Source: Candidatus Woesebacteria bacterium
GTDB taxonomy: Bacteria; Patescibacteriota; Microgenomatia; UBA8517
Length of the DNA: 8,564 bases
Assembly (NCBI GenBank): GCA_026394855.1
Contig: JAPLZT010000058.1
Span: 1-8,564, forward strand
Reading direction: 5' to 3'
The translations under genes and the position numbers were made by a program. Every line of letters begins with the position of its first letter. Position 1 is the first letter of the stretch. The notes under the pieces were generated by a model that was given only the letters and a program-made list of their open reading frames with translations, made no database searches and was not told the origin of the DNA. Positions 1 to 6,582 of this stretch are shown in pieces.

Positions 1-770
1 CCGACAACGATCCTTATAATCTTAGCACCTCTCTTCCGGCAAGCGGGTCTTTCGCAAAGCTCTCCTTTCCGTCCGTAAACCAGAAAATGTTTCTTGTATT
101 CTCCTAAAGTTCCGTCCGGTTTCAGATAATGCTGGTCGCTCGCCCCGCCAAATTTCAATCCATCCTTAAGAACTTTAAGCAAAGCTTCATAAAGAGTTTC
201 TGTTTCCCCTGAACTTAGATTTTTAGCAAACCTTTTAGGGTTAATCTGAGCCAACCATAATGCGTCATTGGCATAAATATTCCCCACTCCCGAAATTTTC
301 TCCTGATCCATAAGAACAATTTTAATCGCTCTTGAAGTTGCCTTAACCACTTTGGTAAATTTTTCCAAAGTTAAATCTTTAAAAGGTTCCGGCCCGAGTT
401 TTGAAATTAACCTATCCGCTGTCACCTGTCCGCTATCTACTACCCTTATCCAGCCAAAAATCCTTTGGTCATTAAAAATAAGTTTCCCTTTATCTAAATT
501 AATCACAACACGGGTATAGGGACCAACCACTCCGCTGATTAAAAGCTGGCCGGTTAATTTCAAGTGAATCAAAAGCGAATTGCCGTTATCTAAATCGATA
601 ACCGTCACTTTTCCGAACCGTCTAACGTCTAGTACTCTAGTTTCTAGTATCTTCTTTACCTCTCCCACGAATGATTTTGGTTTTCTAATTTCAATTCCGG
701 TAATTTTCCTTCCCACCAAAAACTTCTGTAATTGCAATCTAATTGTTTCAACCTCAGGTAATTCAGGCAT
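1..770 (-). CDS. mutM: Formamidopyrimidine-DNA glycosylase (Fpg/MutM), C-terminus cut by window edge
   Basis: Bifunctional base-excision repair enzyme that removes 8-oxoguanine and other oxidised purines and nicks the abasic site. I translated 256 residues with no stop before the left edge; about 20 are probably missing. The N-terminus MPELPEVETI carries the catalytic Pro (P2 before Met removal) and Glu3. K54 in RRFGK matches the family's active-site Lys57, HLKLTG (69-74) holds the void-filling loop with Leu where Met is usual, and GVGNIYANDAL (161-171) is the helix-two-turn-helix with the DNA-binding Asn164. The zinc finger begins at residues 249 and 254 but is spaced C-x4-C rather than C-x2-C. 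The ATG overlaps the end of the upstream glycosyltransferase gene by 8 bases, so it is last in the visible operon and probably translationally coupled. Assignment to Fpg rather than Nei is secure from the N-terminus. Confidence 0.96.
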   Translation of the reverse strand, partial: MPELPEVETIRLQLQKFLVGRKITGIEIRKPKSFVGEVKKILETRVLDVRRFGKVTVIDLDNGNSLLIHLKLTGQLLISGVVGPYTRVVINLDKGKLIFNDQRIFGWIRVVDSGQVTADRLISKLGPEPFKDLTLEKFTKVVKATSRAIKIVLMDQEKISGVGNIYANDALWLAQINPKRFAKNLSSGETETLYEALLKVLKDGLKFGGASDQHYLKPDGTLGEYKKHFLVYGRKGELCERPACRKRGAKIIRIVV

Positions 771-1887
771 GATTTTTAACAAACAATTTAATTTCTCTAA
801 CAAACTTCTCCTTAGAAAACTTCCTCGCACTAGATATTAGTTTTTCTTTGTTCCAATTCACGTTATTTACTTTATTTATAGCTTCCTTTAATGATTTTTC
901 AGATATTTCATCAATTAAAACTCCTGTTTCGTTATTAATTACCGATTCTTTAAATCCTCCCCCGTTAAAGGCAATAACCGGAGTTCCTGCAGCCTGGGCT
1001 TCAACCAAGGTCATGCCAAAATCTTCATCTTTGGCAAGAGCAATAAATCCTTTTGCTTTAGCATATGTTTTATAATGCTCTTCATCATTTAGCCTTCCCA
1101 AAAATTCAACTTCACTTTTACAAGACATTTTGTCTTGCAAGCTTCGCTTATTATTTCTTTCAATATCTGAATAACCCGCTCCTTCTCCGACAATTTTTAA
1201 TTTAAAACCAATCTTTTTGGAAAGTCGTATTGCTTCCTCAATTCCCTTGGCACCCGTTAGACGGGATGCAATTAGGAAGAAGTTTTCTTTTTTGACATCT
1301 TTGGTTAAATTAATTATTTTTTCTACATCACAGGGGGGGTAAATTACGGTTGAATCTCTTCTGTAAAATTTCTTTATCCTTTCTTGTACGTTTTTAGAAT
1401 TGGCTATAAAATAATCAACCCCTTGAGCTGTTTTGAAATCAAATATCCTTATAAAATGTCCAACTATGGCAGCATATATTTTTACCGGCCAAAATCGAGT
1501 AAATCCTACTGAAGTTTCATATCCGTAAAGCCATCTTGGAGGGGTATGGCAATAATCTATTACCTTTGTATTCTTTCCTACCTTAAACCCACGGGTAACG
1601 TACCAGCTTGAGGAAGTAATTACCAAATCATACTTAGACAAATCAAAGCTTCTCCATATAACAGGAATTAAAAACCTTAAGGGAGAATATAACTTCCAGA
1701 TCTTTAGTATTGGAGCAAATGAACTTTCAATTATTTTTCTTTCCGCAAATTCCCTTTCCGCGGTGGAACCTTTTACACAAAATGCAGTATAAATTGGAGC
1801 ATCGGGGTATATTTCGGAAAGTACTTTTAATACCCTCTCTGCTCCCCCAAACTCTTTTATGTAATCGTGAACCAATGCAATTTTCAT
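763..1887 (-). CDS. GT4-family glycosyltransferase (WbaZ/mannosyltransferase-like)
   Basis: A GT-B fold, retaining glycosyltransferase of 374 residues that probably moves a nucleotide-activated sugar (mannose or similar) onto a surface polysaccharide or lipid carrier; the actual sugar cannot be read from sequence. The N-terminal acceptor domain opens MKIALVHDYI..FGGAERVL and contains YCHTPPRWLYGYE (112-124), typical of the WbaZ-like group. The C-terminal donor domain has SRLTGAKG (208-215, phosphate-contacting Arg209 and Lys214) and the E-x7-E motif EDFGMTLVE (288-296), followed by GTPVIAFNGGG. There is no signal peptide or clear membrane segment, so it is probably cytosolic or membrane-associated. 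Residues 246-256 look like an insertion relative to typical family members and coincide with a palindromic DNA element. It starts 12 bases after the exonuclease stop and overlaps fpg by 8 bases. No Shine-Dalgarno is seen. Confidence 0.9.
   Translation of the reverse strand: MKIALVHDYIKEFGGAERVLKVLSEIYPDAPIYTAFCVKGSTAEREFAERKIIESSFAPILKIWKLYSPLRFLIPVIWRSFDLSKYDLVITSSSWYVTRGFKVGKNTKVIDYCHTPPRWLYGYETSVGFTRFWPVKIYAAIVGHFIRIFDFKTAQGVDYFIANSKNVQERIKKFYRRDSTVIYPPCDVEKIINLTKDVKKENFFLIASRLTGAKGIEEAIRLSKKIGFKLKIVGEGAGYSDIERNNKRSLQDKMSCKSEVEFLGRLNDEEHYKTYAKAKGFIALAKDEDFGMTLVEAQAAGTPVIAFNGGGFKESVINNETGVLIDEISEKSLKEAINKVNNVNWNKEKLISSARKFSKEKFVREIKLFVKNHA
1121..1151. repeat. Double-hairpin palindromic element inside the glycosyltransferase gene
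   Basis: Two adjacent inverted repeats lie within the coding region. Positions 1121-1137 form a perfect 7-bp stem (CAAGACA / TGTCTTG) with a 3-base loop. Positions 1139-1149 form AAGC / GCTT with a 3-base loop. The second half, CAAGCTTCGCTTAT (1138-1151), recurs exactly at 7258-7271. On the minus strand it is read in frame as NKRSLQDKMSC, residues 246-256, at a spot where related GT4 proteins usually have a short linker. That it is an inserted mobile-type element is inference. Confidence 0.45.
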
Positions 1888-1899
1888 ATAAAGTAATTT

Positions 1900-2793
1900 T
1901 TAAAACAAAGAACCTTGTTTTTCCTGGTCTATTTTTTCTCCGACTTCTTTTATTCTTTTTGTTAAAGTCTTAAAACCAAACTCTTCAAATAATTTTAATA
2001 CATCTGGAGAAGCAATATTCCACTTCTTCATTTCCGCAAAATCTATTTTAATATCAACATCTTTAACAATTGTTGCAAGCCTATGGAAGAGTAAAACGTC
2101 CTTTTTACCTGCCTCTAGTTTAGTCCTTATCTTGGGGTCAATGTCTTCCAAATGTGCATATATTTTATCAATATCAGGATATTTTTCCAAAAGTTTCTCT
2201 GCTGTCTTTGGACCAATTCCGCTGACTCCCGGGTAGTTATCCGAAGGGTCTCCGACTAGTGCTTTATAATCCGGAATCTGAATTGGGAGAACTCCCATCC
2301 TTTCTTTTGCTTCTTCCTCTCCAAAAAGTTTAGCAGAGGAAAGTCCCACAATCGGCATATAGATTTTTATCTTTTTATCTACAAGTTGAAGAATATCTTT
2401 ATCCCCCGTAACAATAACTACGCTATCAAAATCCCCCTTTTTGGCAATTGTTCCCAGTAAATCATCCGCTTCATACCCTTCTTTTAAATAGATGGGGATA
2501 CCGGCAGCTTGTAAAAAGTCTTTGGCTTTTCCAATCTGGCTGGAAAGTTCATCTGCCATCGGGGGTCTTTGAGATTGGTATTCTTTAAACTCTTTGTGCC
2601 TGAAGGTGGGAACTTTAACATCAAAACAAACAGCTAAATAATCAGGATTTAAATCGCCAATAACACGCAGGATTATGGAAACAAATCCATATATGGCATT
2701 GGTTGGCTCTCCTTTTTTGTTTGTTAAGGGTGGAATTGCATGGAAAGCCCGATGAAGTATGGCAAAGGCATCTATCAGAACAAGTTTACTCAT
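1900..2793 (-). CDS. Stand-alone 5'-3' exonuclease / flap endonuclease (PolA N-domain type)
   Basis: FEN-family nuclease of 297 residues that removes RNA primers and 5' flaps during replication and repair. It matches the N-terminal domain of DNA polymerase I with no polymerase domain attached. Metal-binding acidic residues are visible: D8 in LIDAF, D58 in CFDVK, EGYEADD (105-111), TGDKD (129-133) and GDPSDNYPG (171-179). A helix-hairpin-helix follows (VSGIGPKTAEKLLEKY, 180-195). The family's usual DG near the N-terminus is DA here. The protein ends in QGSLF, which fits the beta-clamp-binding consensus Q-x-x-L-F. The ATG overlaps the ftsH stop (ATGAGTAA, 8 bases), and a weak GGGAAG lies just upstream. 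Stand-alone copies of this domain are known in several bacteria, including small-genome lineages. Confidence 0.95.
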   Translation of the reverse strand: MSKLVLIDAFAILHRAFHAIPPLTNKKGEPTNAIYGFVSIILRVIGDLNPDYLAVCFDVKVPTFRHKEFKEYQSQRPPMADELSSQIGKAKDFLQAAGIPIYLKEGYEADDLLGTIAKKGDFDSVVIVTGDKDILQLVDKKIKIYMPIVGLSSAKLFGEEEAKERMGVLPIQIPDYKALVGDPSDNYPGVSGIGPKTAEKLLEKYPDIDKIYAHLEDIDPKIRTKLEAGKKDVLLFHRLATIVKDVDIKIDFAEMKKWNIASPDVLKLFEEFGFKTLTKRIKEVGEKIDQEKQGSLF

Positions 2794-4672
2794 TTTTCTT
2801 CCCGACTATTTTCTCAAACTCGTCTTTATCTAATGTTTCTTTTTCCAAAAGCTTCTTTACAATTGCATCTAGAGTTTTTCTATTCTTTTTAATAATTATG
2901 GCTGCTTGCCTGTAGGCAGATTCAATTATCTTTGATACTTCATTATCAACCTTCTCCTGTACCGCCTGTGAGATCTGTGGGCCTTCGTACCACTCCATAT
3001 TGCCAAAATCACCCATTTCACTGTTTGCTCCCAAGTTAACAGGCCCCAGTGGGCTCATTCCAAAATCTACAACCATTGCTTTTGCGTACTTTGTGGCAAC
3101 TTTAATATCATTAGAAGCCCCCGCGGTTAGTTCATTGAATACTATTTGTTCTGCAGCACGGCCTCCAAGCATTGTAGTAATTGCCTGTATAAGTCTTGTT
3201 TTGGTTTCATGGGTTCTATCACCGCTTTCCGGAGAAATCTCCGTATGTCCCAAACTCATACCCCTGGCAACTATAGATATTCGCTGCACCGGATCCGTCT
3301 TCGGTAGGGCGTGCGAAACAAGTGCATGTCCAGCTTCATGATATGCGGTTATATTTCTGTCTTCTTGGGTTTGTATCTTTTTCTTGGCAGGGCCTAATTT
3401 TACTTTGGTTGCAGACTCTTCTAAATCAAGCATTCCTATGGCATCTTGGCCGTTTCTCGCAGCCGTAATTGCAGCTTCATTAAGCATGTTTTCTAGGTCT
3501 GCTCCTGAAAAGCCTACAGTTCTGTCGGCAATCTTTAGCCAATCAATTCCCTTTCCAAATTTCTTTCCCTTTGCGTGTATTGTTAATATTGCCAGTCTTC
3601 CTTCTTTATCCGGCATATCCAAAGTTACCCTTCTATCAAATCTTCCGGGCCTAAGAAGTGCTGGGTCTAATAAATCTCCCCTATTGGTTGCCGCCATAAC
3701 TAAAACATTGTCGTTTGGAGTAAAACCATCCATTTCAACCAAGATCTGATTAAGGGTTTGTTCCCTTTCGTCATGCCCTCCCATCAGTCCTCTTCCACGT
3801 TGCCTTCCTATGGCATCAATTTCGTCTATAAAAATAATTGAAGGTGCTGAAGCTTTGGCATTAGAGAATAAATCGCGAACTCTGCTAGCGCCCACACCTA
3901 CTAACATTTCCATAAACTCGGAACCCGCCATTGAAAAAAATGGAACATTAGCTTCTCCCGCAACTGCTTTTGCAAGTAAAGTCTTTCCAACTCCGGAAGG
4001 ACCGAAGAGTAAGACGCCCTTGGGCGTCCTGGCTCCTATTTTTCTGTACTTGGCCGGATTTTTAAGAAAGTCGACAACCTCTTCAAGTTCTTTTTTGGCG
4101 TCGTCAACGCCTGCAACATCCTTAAAGGTAATATCCTGTTTTCCCTTTGCAAAAAGTTTGGCTTTGCTTCTACCGAAAGAGAATATATCCTGAGCACCAC
4201 GACTTTGAAGCTTAAAAATGAAATAGAAGGCTCCAATCATTAGGGCAATTGGAAGAACCGTTCCCAAAACACTCCCAAAAGCTTTAATCAGAGAGTTGTC
4301 TGCGATTGTGTAATTAACTTTAGTAGGATCAAGTTTCACCTTTTCAAGAAGCGAAGTAAAACTATCTGTTGGTTCTTTGGTTGTATATTTTATATTTCCG
4401 TCTTTGTAATCAAGTACTAGTTTATCTTCCTGAATGGTTACTTTATTAATCTTTTCGGCTTTTAAATCAGAGAGGGCTTGTGATAGCTCAACTTTAGACT
4501 CTCCCACTTTTAAATCAAGAAAGGATAAAATTGCAGGTAAAATAAATAGGAGAAGAAAGATCCCCAAAATAATACTTCGCAGGTTGAGTCTAATTTTTAC
4601 CTGAACCCCTTTTGCCTCAGGTAACTCTTTTTCCTTCTTTTTCTTTTCCTTCATACGGGAGAATTGTAACAC
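2786..4672 (-). CDS. ftsH: ATP-dependent zinc metalloprotease FtsH
   Basis: Hexameric membrane AAA+ protease that degrades misassembled membrane proteins and some regulators. From the GTG at 4672 it has 628 residues. In order: a Lys/Glu-rich N-terminus; TM1 (~33-53); a short extracytoplasmic domain; TM2 (~134-154); Walker A GPSGVGKT (224-231; GPPGTGKT is usual); pore loop EMLVGVG (255-261), with Leu257 in place of the usual Phe; Walker B FIDEID (281-286); SRH with RPGRFDRR (341-348); the zinc site HEAGH (445-449); and the third ligand Asp522 in GASNDIK. All catalytic residues are present. The start is ambiguous: GTG 4672 directly abuts the upstream TAG stop, while ATG 4654 would give 622 residues. 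Neither has a Shine-Dalgarno, and both precede TM1. It overlaps the exonuclease gene downstream by 8 bases. Confidence 0.98.
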   Translation of the reverse strand: MLQFSRMKEKKKKEKELPEAKGVQVKIRLNLRSIILGIFLLLFILPAILSFLDLKVGESKVELSQALSDLKAEKINKVTIQEDKLVLDYKDGNIKYTTKEPTDSFTSLLEKVKLDPTKVNYTIADNSLIKAFGSVLGTVLPIALMIGAFYFIFKLQSRGAQDIFSFGRSKAKLFAKGKQDITFKDVAGVDDAKKELEEVVDFLKNPAKYRKIGARTPKGVLLFGPSGVGKTLLAKAVAGEANVPFFSMAGSEFMEMLVGVGASRVRDLFSNAKASAPSIIFIDEIDAIGRQRGRGLMGGHDEREQTLNQILVEMDGFTPNDNVLVMAATNRGDLLDPALLRPGRFDRRVTLDMPDKEGRLAILTIHAKGKKFGKGIDWLKIADRTVGFSGADLENMLNEAAITAARNGQDAIGMLDLEESATKVKLGPAKKKIQTQEDRNITAYHEAGHALVSHALPKTDPVQRISIVARGMSLGHTEISPESGDRTHETKTRLIQAITTMLGGRAAEQIVFNELTAGASNDIKVATKYAKAMVVDFGMSPLGPVNLGANSEMGDFGNMEWYEGPQISQAVQEKVDNEVSKIIESAYRQAAIIIKKNRKTLDAIVKKLLEKETLDKDEFEKIVGKKNE

Positions 4673-5026
4673 CTAGAAGACTTTTGTTCCATTTGGAACT
4701 TCCTCCTGAAGTTTAAAAAGAACAGGAGCAACTTCATTATCATCCCCTCCGGGACACGACATTAACATCATTACCTCCGAAAGATCTTTCTCCGGACCTA
4801 TCTTTTTAGGCTCTAAATTAACAACAAACGGAAACTGCTTACCCACCAACACCTCCGGTGAAAAAAACTTCATAATTCCCGAAAAACAAACTTTTTCGCC
4901 AATTTCAGGTCCCAAATCAACCGTTATTTTCATTACCCAATGGCTCCACTCAGGAACTTCAGCCTTAAGAACGGTTCCTATTCTAATATCCACTTTCTGA
5001 AAATCATCAAAAGAAATTGTGTCCAT
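4673..5026 (-). CDS. Stand-alone tRNA-binding-domain protein (CsaA / Trbp111 / MetRS C-domain type)
   Basis: An OB-fold tRNA-binding domain of 117 residues, the module found in CsaA, Trbp111 and the C-terminus of many methionyl-tRNA synthetases. Seen: ISFDDFQKVDIRIGTVLKAE (4-23), the family's opening strand pair; then VDLGPEIGEKVCFSGI, where family members usually have a Gln/Ile-rich strand before the SGI; KFFSPEVLVGKQ; and VVNLEPKK. The usual S-x-GMLL segment is replaced by DLSEVMMLMS. Its place directly after trpS (stop and start share one base, TAATG) fits a role in tRNA handling, as a dimeric tRNA chaperone or a trans-acting part of an aminoacyl-tRNA synthetase. A CsaA-like secretion role cannot be excluded. 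No Shine-Dalgarno; it relies on coupling with trpS. Confidence 0.85.
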   Translation of the reverse strand: MDTISFDDFQKVDIRIGTVLKAEVPEWSHWVMKITVDLGPEIGEKVCFSGIMKFFSPEVLVGKQFPFVVNLEPKKIGPEKDLSEVMMLMSCPGGDDNEVAPVLFKLQEEVPNGTKVF

Positions 5027-6024
5027 TATCCGAAGTAGTCTATTTTCATTACACTTCTTACTTTTTGCATAGTCTCTTTTGCTACCCCTCTTGCCTTTTC
5101 GGTTCCTTCTTTCAAAATTTTATCTAAGATTTCGTCTTTGCCTTCAAATTCTCTTCTTTTTTCCCTAATCGGCTTCAGGAAATCATTCAGCTTTATAAAT
5201 AACTTTTCTTTTACTTCAACATCCCCTACTTTTCCTTCCTTATATCTCTTATTCAGATCTTCCACCTCGGCTTTGTCAGGATTAAAAACATCATGGTAGA
5301 TAAAAACGGGGTTTCCTTCGACTTTGCCCGGGTCGGTCGAATGAATTCTATTGGGGTCCGTATACATACTCATTACTTTCTTTTTTAATTCCTCCTCTGA
5401 ATCCGATAAATAAATACAATTTCCCAAACTTTTACCCATTTTAGTATTTCCATCAATTCCGGGAAGCCTTTTGACATTACCAACAAGAGCTTCAGGTTCG
5501 ATAAAAACTTCACCGTATAGTAAGTTAAACTTTCTGACAATTTCCCTGGTCTGCTCAATCATGGGAAGCTGGTCCTCGCCAACGGGAACCAGACTTGCAT
5601 TAAAAATAGTAATATCCGCAGCTTGAGAGATAGGATACATGGCAAATCCGGCCGGAATATTCTGTCCGAATCCTTTTTGTTTTATTTCGTCTTTAACTGT
5701 AGGGTTTCTTAGAACCCTCTCTAAAGTTACGAGATTTAAATAAAATACGGTTAGCTCTGCAATTTCAGGTATCATGGATTGAATTAAAATTGTGGTTTTG
5801 GAAGGATCGATTCCAACGGCCAAATAATCAAGAACCAATTCTTTTACGTTTTCCCGAACCTTTTGGGGATCTTCAAAATTGTCTGTCAGAGCCTGTACAT
5901 CTGCAATCATGACAAATTGGTCATATTCATCCTGAAGCTTAACCCTATTTTGTAAACTTCCGACATAATGACCTAAATGCAACCGTCCCGTTGGCCTATC
6001 GCCTGTTAGTATTCGTTTTTTCAT
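5026..6024 (-). CDS. trpS: Tryptophan--tRNA ligase
   Basis: Class Ic aminoacyl-tRNA synthetase that charges tRNA-Trp. From ATG 6024 it has 332 residues, usual for the family. The start [20 protein letters not shown] contains the HIGH-type motif HLGH (16-19). The active-site block [10 protein letters not shown] and VPVGEDQ follow, and the second ATP signature reads KMGKS (195-199) in place of KMSKS. The C-terminal helical anticodon-binding part ends [17 protein letters not shown]. An in-frame GTG at 6033 would add three residues (MIS). I prefer the ATG because the family starts near MKKRIL and because a candidate -10 box overlaps the GTG region. It is the first large gene of the operon; its TAA stop shares one base with the ATG of the tRNA-binding protein gene. 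Confidence 0.97.
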   Translation of the reverse strand: MKKRILTGDRPTGRLHLGHYVGSLQNRVKLQDEYDQFVMIADVQALTDNFEDPQKVRENVKELVLDYLAVGIDPSKTTILIQSMIPEIAELTVFYLNLVTLERVLRNPTVKDEIKQKGFGQNIPAGFAMYPISQAADITIFNASLVPVGEDQLPMIEQTREIVRKFNLLYGEVFIEPEALVGNVKRLPGIDGNTKMGKSLGNCIYLSDSEEELKKKVMSMYTDPNRIHSTDPGKVEGNPVFIYHDVFNPDKAEVEDLNKRYKEGKVGDVEVKEKLFIKLNDFLKPIREKRREFEGKDEILDKILKEGTEKARGVAKETMQKVRSVMKIDYFG

Positions 6025-6032
6025 ACTAATCA

Positions 6033-6050
6033 CAATCTTACTTCAGATTG
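6033..6050. promoter_or_regulatory. Perfect 6-bp inverted repeat just upstream of trpS (possible operator)
   Basis: CAATCT (6033-6038) and AGATTG (6045-6050) are perfect complements separated by 6 bases, ending 9 bases before the trpS ATG. They overlap the -10 box and spacer of the candidate trpS promoter. Either a protein-binding operator or a short leader hairpin is possible. With a single copy and no relatives to compare, function is inference. Confidence 0.3.
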
Positions 6051-6063
6051 AGGAAAAAGTGAA
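6035..6063 (-). promoter_or_regulatory. Candidate sigma-70 promoter for trpS operon
   Basis: On the minus strand TTCACT (6063-6058) is followed after 17 bases by TAAGAT (6040-6035). Each matches consensus at 4 of 6 positions with ideal spacing. Transcription would begin near 6028, only about 4 bases before the trpS ATG, implying an almost leaderless mRNA. A moderate match; chance occurrence is possible in AT-rich DNA. Confidence 0.3.
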
Positions 6064-6074
6064 GGTTAGTTTAC

Positions 6075-6284
6075 TCATGAAGGATTGTTTATTTTGAGAC
6101 TATAACCAACAGTACACTCCTGAAATACTCTAGCTCTTATTAAAGCTTCGGATGCTGACATGTTGGACGGCGTAGCCGGTGGCTGAAGAAGCGGTTTACC
6201 GTTATTGTAAAACACTATTCTCCCTTCCATTTTTGGAGTTATTGTTACTTCTATCCGTGACCCATGTTCTTTTTCTTGTGACAT
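6075..6284 (-). CDS. Small hypothetical protein (69 aa)
   Basis: I do not recognise this gene. It encodes 69 residues beginning MSQEKEHGSRIEVTITPKM, with a predicted extended-strand character in the first half (IEVTITP, GRIVFYNNGKPL), a Pro-rich LLQPPATPS at about 32-40 and a helical stretch SASEALIRARVFQEC. There is no signal peptide, membrane segment or metal site. It starts 13 bases after the end of the tRNA-Met gene on the same strand and ends 50 bases before the trpS ATG, so it may share the tRNA transcript or lead the trpS operon. No Shine-Dalgarno. It is kept because it fills the gap in the operon's orientation; a chance ORF is possible. Confidence 0.5.
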   Translation of the reverse strand: MSQEKEHGSRIEVTITPKMEGRIVFYNNGKPLLQPPATPSNMSASEALIRARVFQECTVGYSLKINNPS

Positions 6285-6297
6285 TTAATTTTACTAG

Positions 6298-6370
6298 TGC
6301 CAGGGGTGGGGATCGAACCCACGACCGCCGGGATATGAATCCGGTGCTCTACCAACTAAGCTACCCTGGC
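6298..6370 (-). tRNA. tRNA-Met (CAT anticodon), elongator-like
   Basis: Full cloverleaf of 73 bases. The acceptor stem GCCAGGG/CCCTGGC is perfect. The D arm is GCTT/GAGC with a normal 8-base loop (AGTTGGTA). The anticodon loop is TTCATAT on the stem CCGGA/CCCGG, with an A31.C39 mismatch closing the loop. There is a 5-base variable loop, a T arm GTGGG/CCCAC with loop TTCGATC, and discriminator A. CCA is not encoded. G1-C72 and the lack of three consecutive G-C pairs at 29-31 argue against an initiator. The TTCATA-type loop resembles Gram-positive elongator tRNA-Met more than tRNA-Ile2, but a lysidine-modified Ile2 cannot be strictly ruled out. Confidence 0.93.
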
Positions 6371-6382
6371 TTCTAAGGCTCA

Positions 6383-6388
6383 ATTCTA
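6383..6388 (-). promoter_or_regulatory. Candidate -10 box for tRNA-Met
   Basis: On the minus strand TAGAAT (5 of 6 to TATAAT) lies 12 bases before the first base of the tRNA, a sensible distance for a short 5' leader. No good -35 is visible 16-18 bases further upstream, so the call is weak. Confidence 0.3.
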
Positions 6389-6401
6389 GCAAAAAACGTG
6401 C

Positions 6402-6444
6402 TATAATGCCATTTGACCTTTAATTATTAATTGTAAATTATAAA
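6402..6444 (+). promoter_or_regulatory. AT-rich intergenic promoter region for the plus-strand tRNA
   Basis: Two overlapping possibilities are visible between the divergent tRNAs. A perfect TATAAT sits at 6402-6407, without a clear -35, and would give a leader of roughly 50 bases. Alternatively TTGACC (6413-6418) precedes TATAAA (6439-6444) with a long 20-base spacer, starting transcription about 10 bases before the tRNA. The rest of this 91-base gap is A/T runs with no coding sequence. Confidence 0.35.
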
Positions 6445-6461
6445 TTCTTAATTAAAGTATA

Positions 6462-6531
6462 TGCGGGGTAGTGTACGGCTGCACGAAAGGCTCATAATCT
6501 TTCAGACTGGGTCCAACTCCCAGCTCCGCAA
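6462..6531 (+). tRNA. tRNA with CAT anticodon (Met or Ile2), atypical D and T loops
   Basis: A 70-base cloverleaf: acceptor TGCGGGG/CTCCGCA (one G.T), D stem GTGT/GCAC with only a 6-base loop (ACGGCT), anticodon stem AAAGG/TCTTT (one G.T) with loop CTCATAA, variable loop CAGA, T stem CTGGG/CCCAG with loop TCCAACT, and discriminator A. CCA is not encoded. Position 55 of the T loop is C instead of T, and the D loop is two bases shorter than usual. The acceptor end resembles initiator tRNA, but T1 pairs with A72 and the anticodon stem lacks the three G-C pairs, so I do not call it an initiator. With a second CAT tRNA next door, this one may be tRNA-Ile2 (lysidine) or a second Met isoacceptor. 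Confidence 0.75.
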
Positions 6532-6553
6532 CACAGTAGAAACCACATTCGGG

Positions 6554-6582
6554 TTGTGTTATATCAAAACCTCTATTAAAAT
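6554..6582 (+). promoter_or_regulatory. Candidate promoter of the 116-aa gene
   Basis: TTGTGT (6554-6559), 17 bases, then TAAAAT (6577-6582). Initiation would fall near 6589, about 6 bases before the ATG at 6595, again a nearly leaderless arrangement. The -35 matches only 3 of 6. Read-through from the tRNA 63 bases upstream is an alternative. Confidence 0.3.

Noticed and set aside
625..655. Three ACTAGA-type repeats in fpg
   Set aside because: A short irregular run of CTAG-containing codons that reads normally as protein and has no sign of a functional array.
2703..4236. Several plus-strand ORFs opposite ftsH and the exonuclease, and a minus-strand ORF at 4036-4236
   Set aside because: All overlap the conserved FtsH and FEN coding frames and encode low-complexity, motif-free products.
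6179..6376. Plus-strand ORF with RGGDRTHDRRDMNPV-type C-terminus
   Set aside because: Its end is the antisense translation of the tRNA-Met gene, a well-known artefact, and the rest overlaps the minus-strand small gene.
6530..6560. Stem-loop after the plus-strand tRNA (AACAC/GTGTT with inner AACC/GGTT) as a terminator
   Set aside because: The pairing is broken by a 6-base bulge and followed by ATATC rather than a T run.
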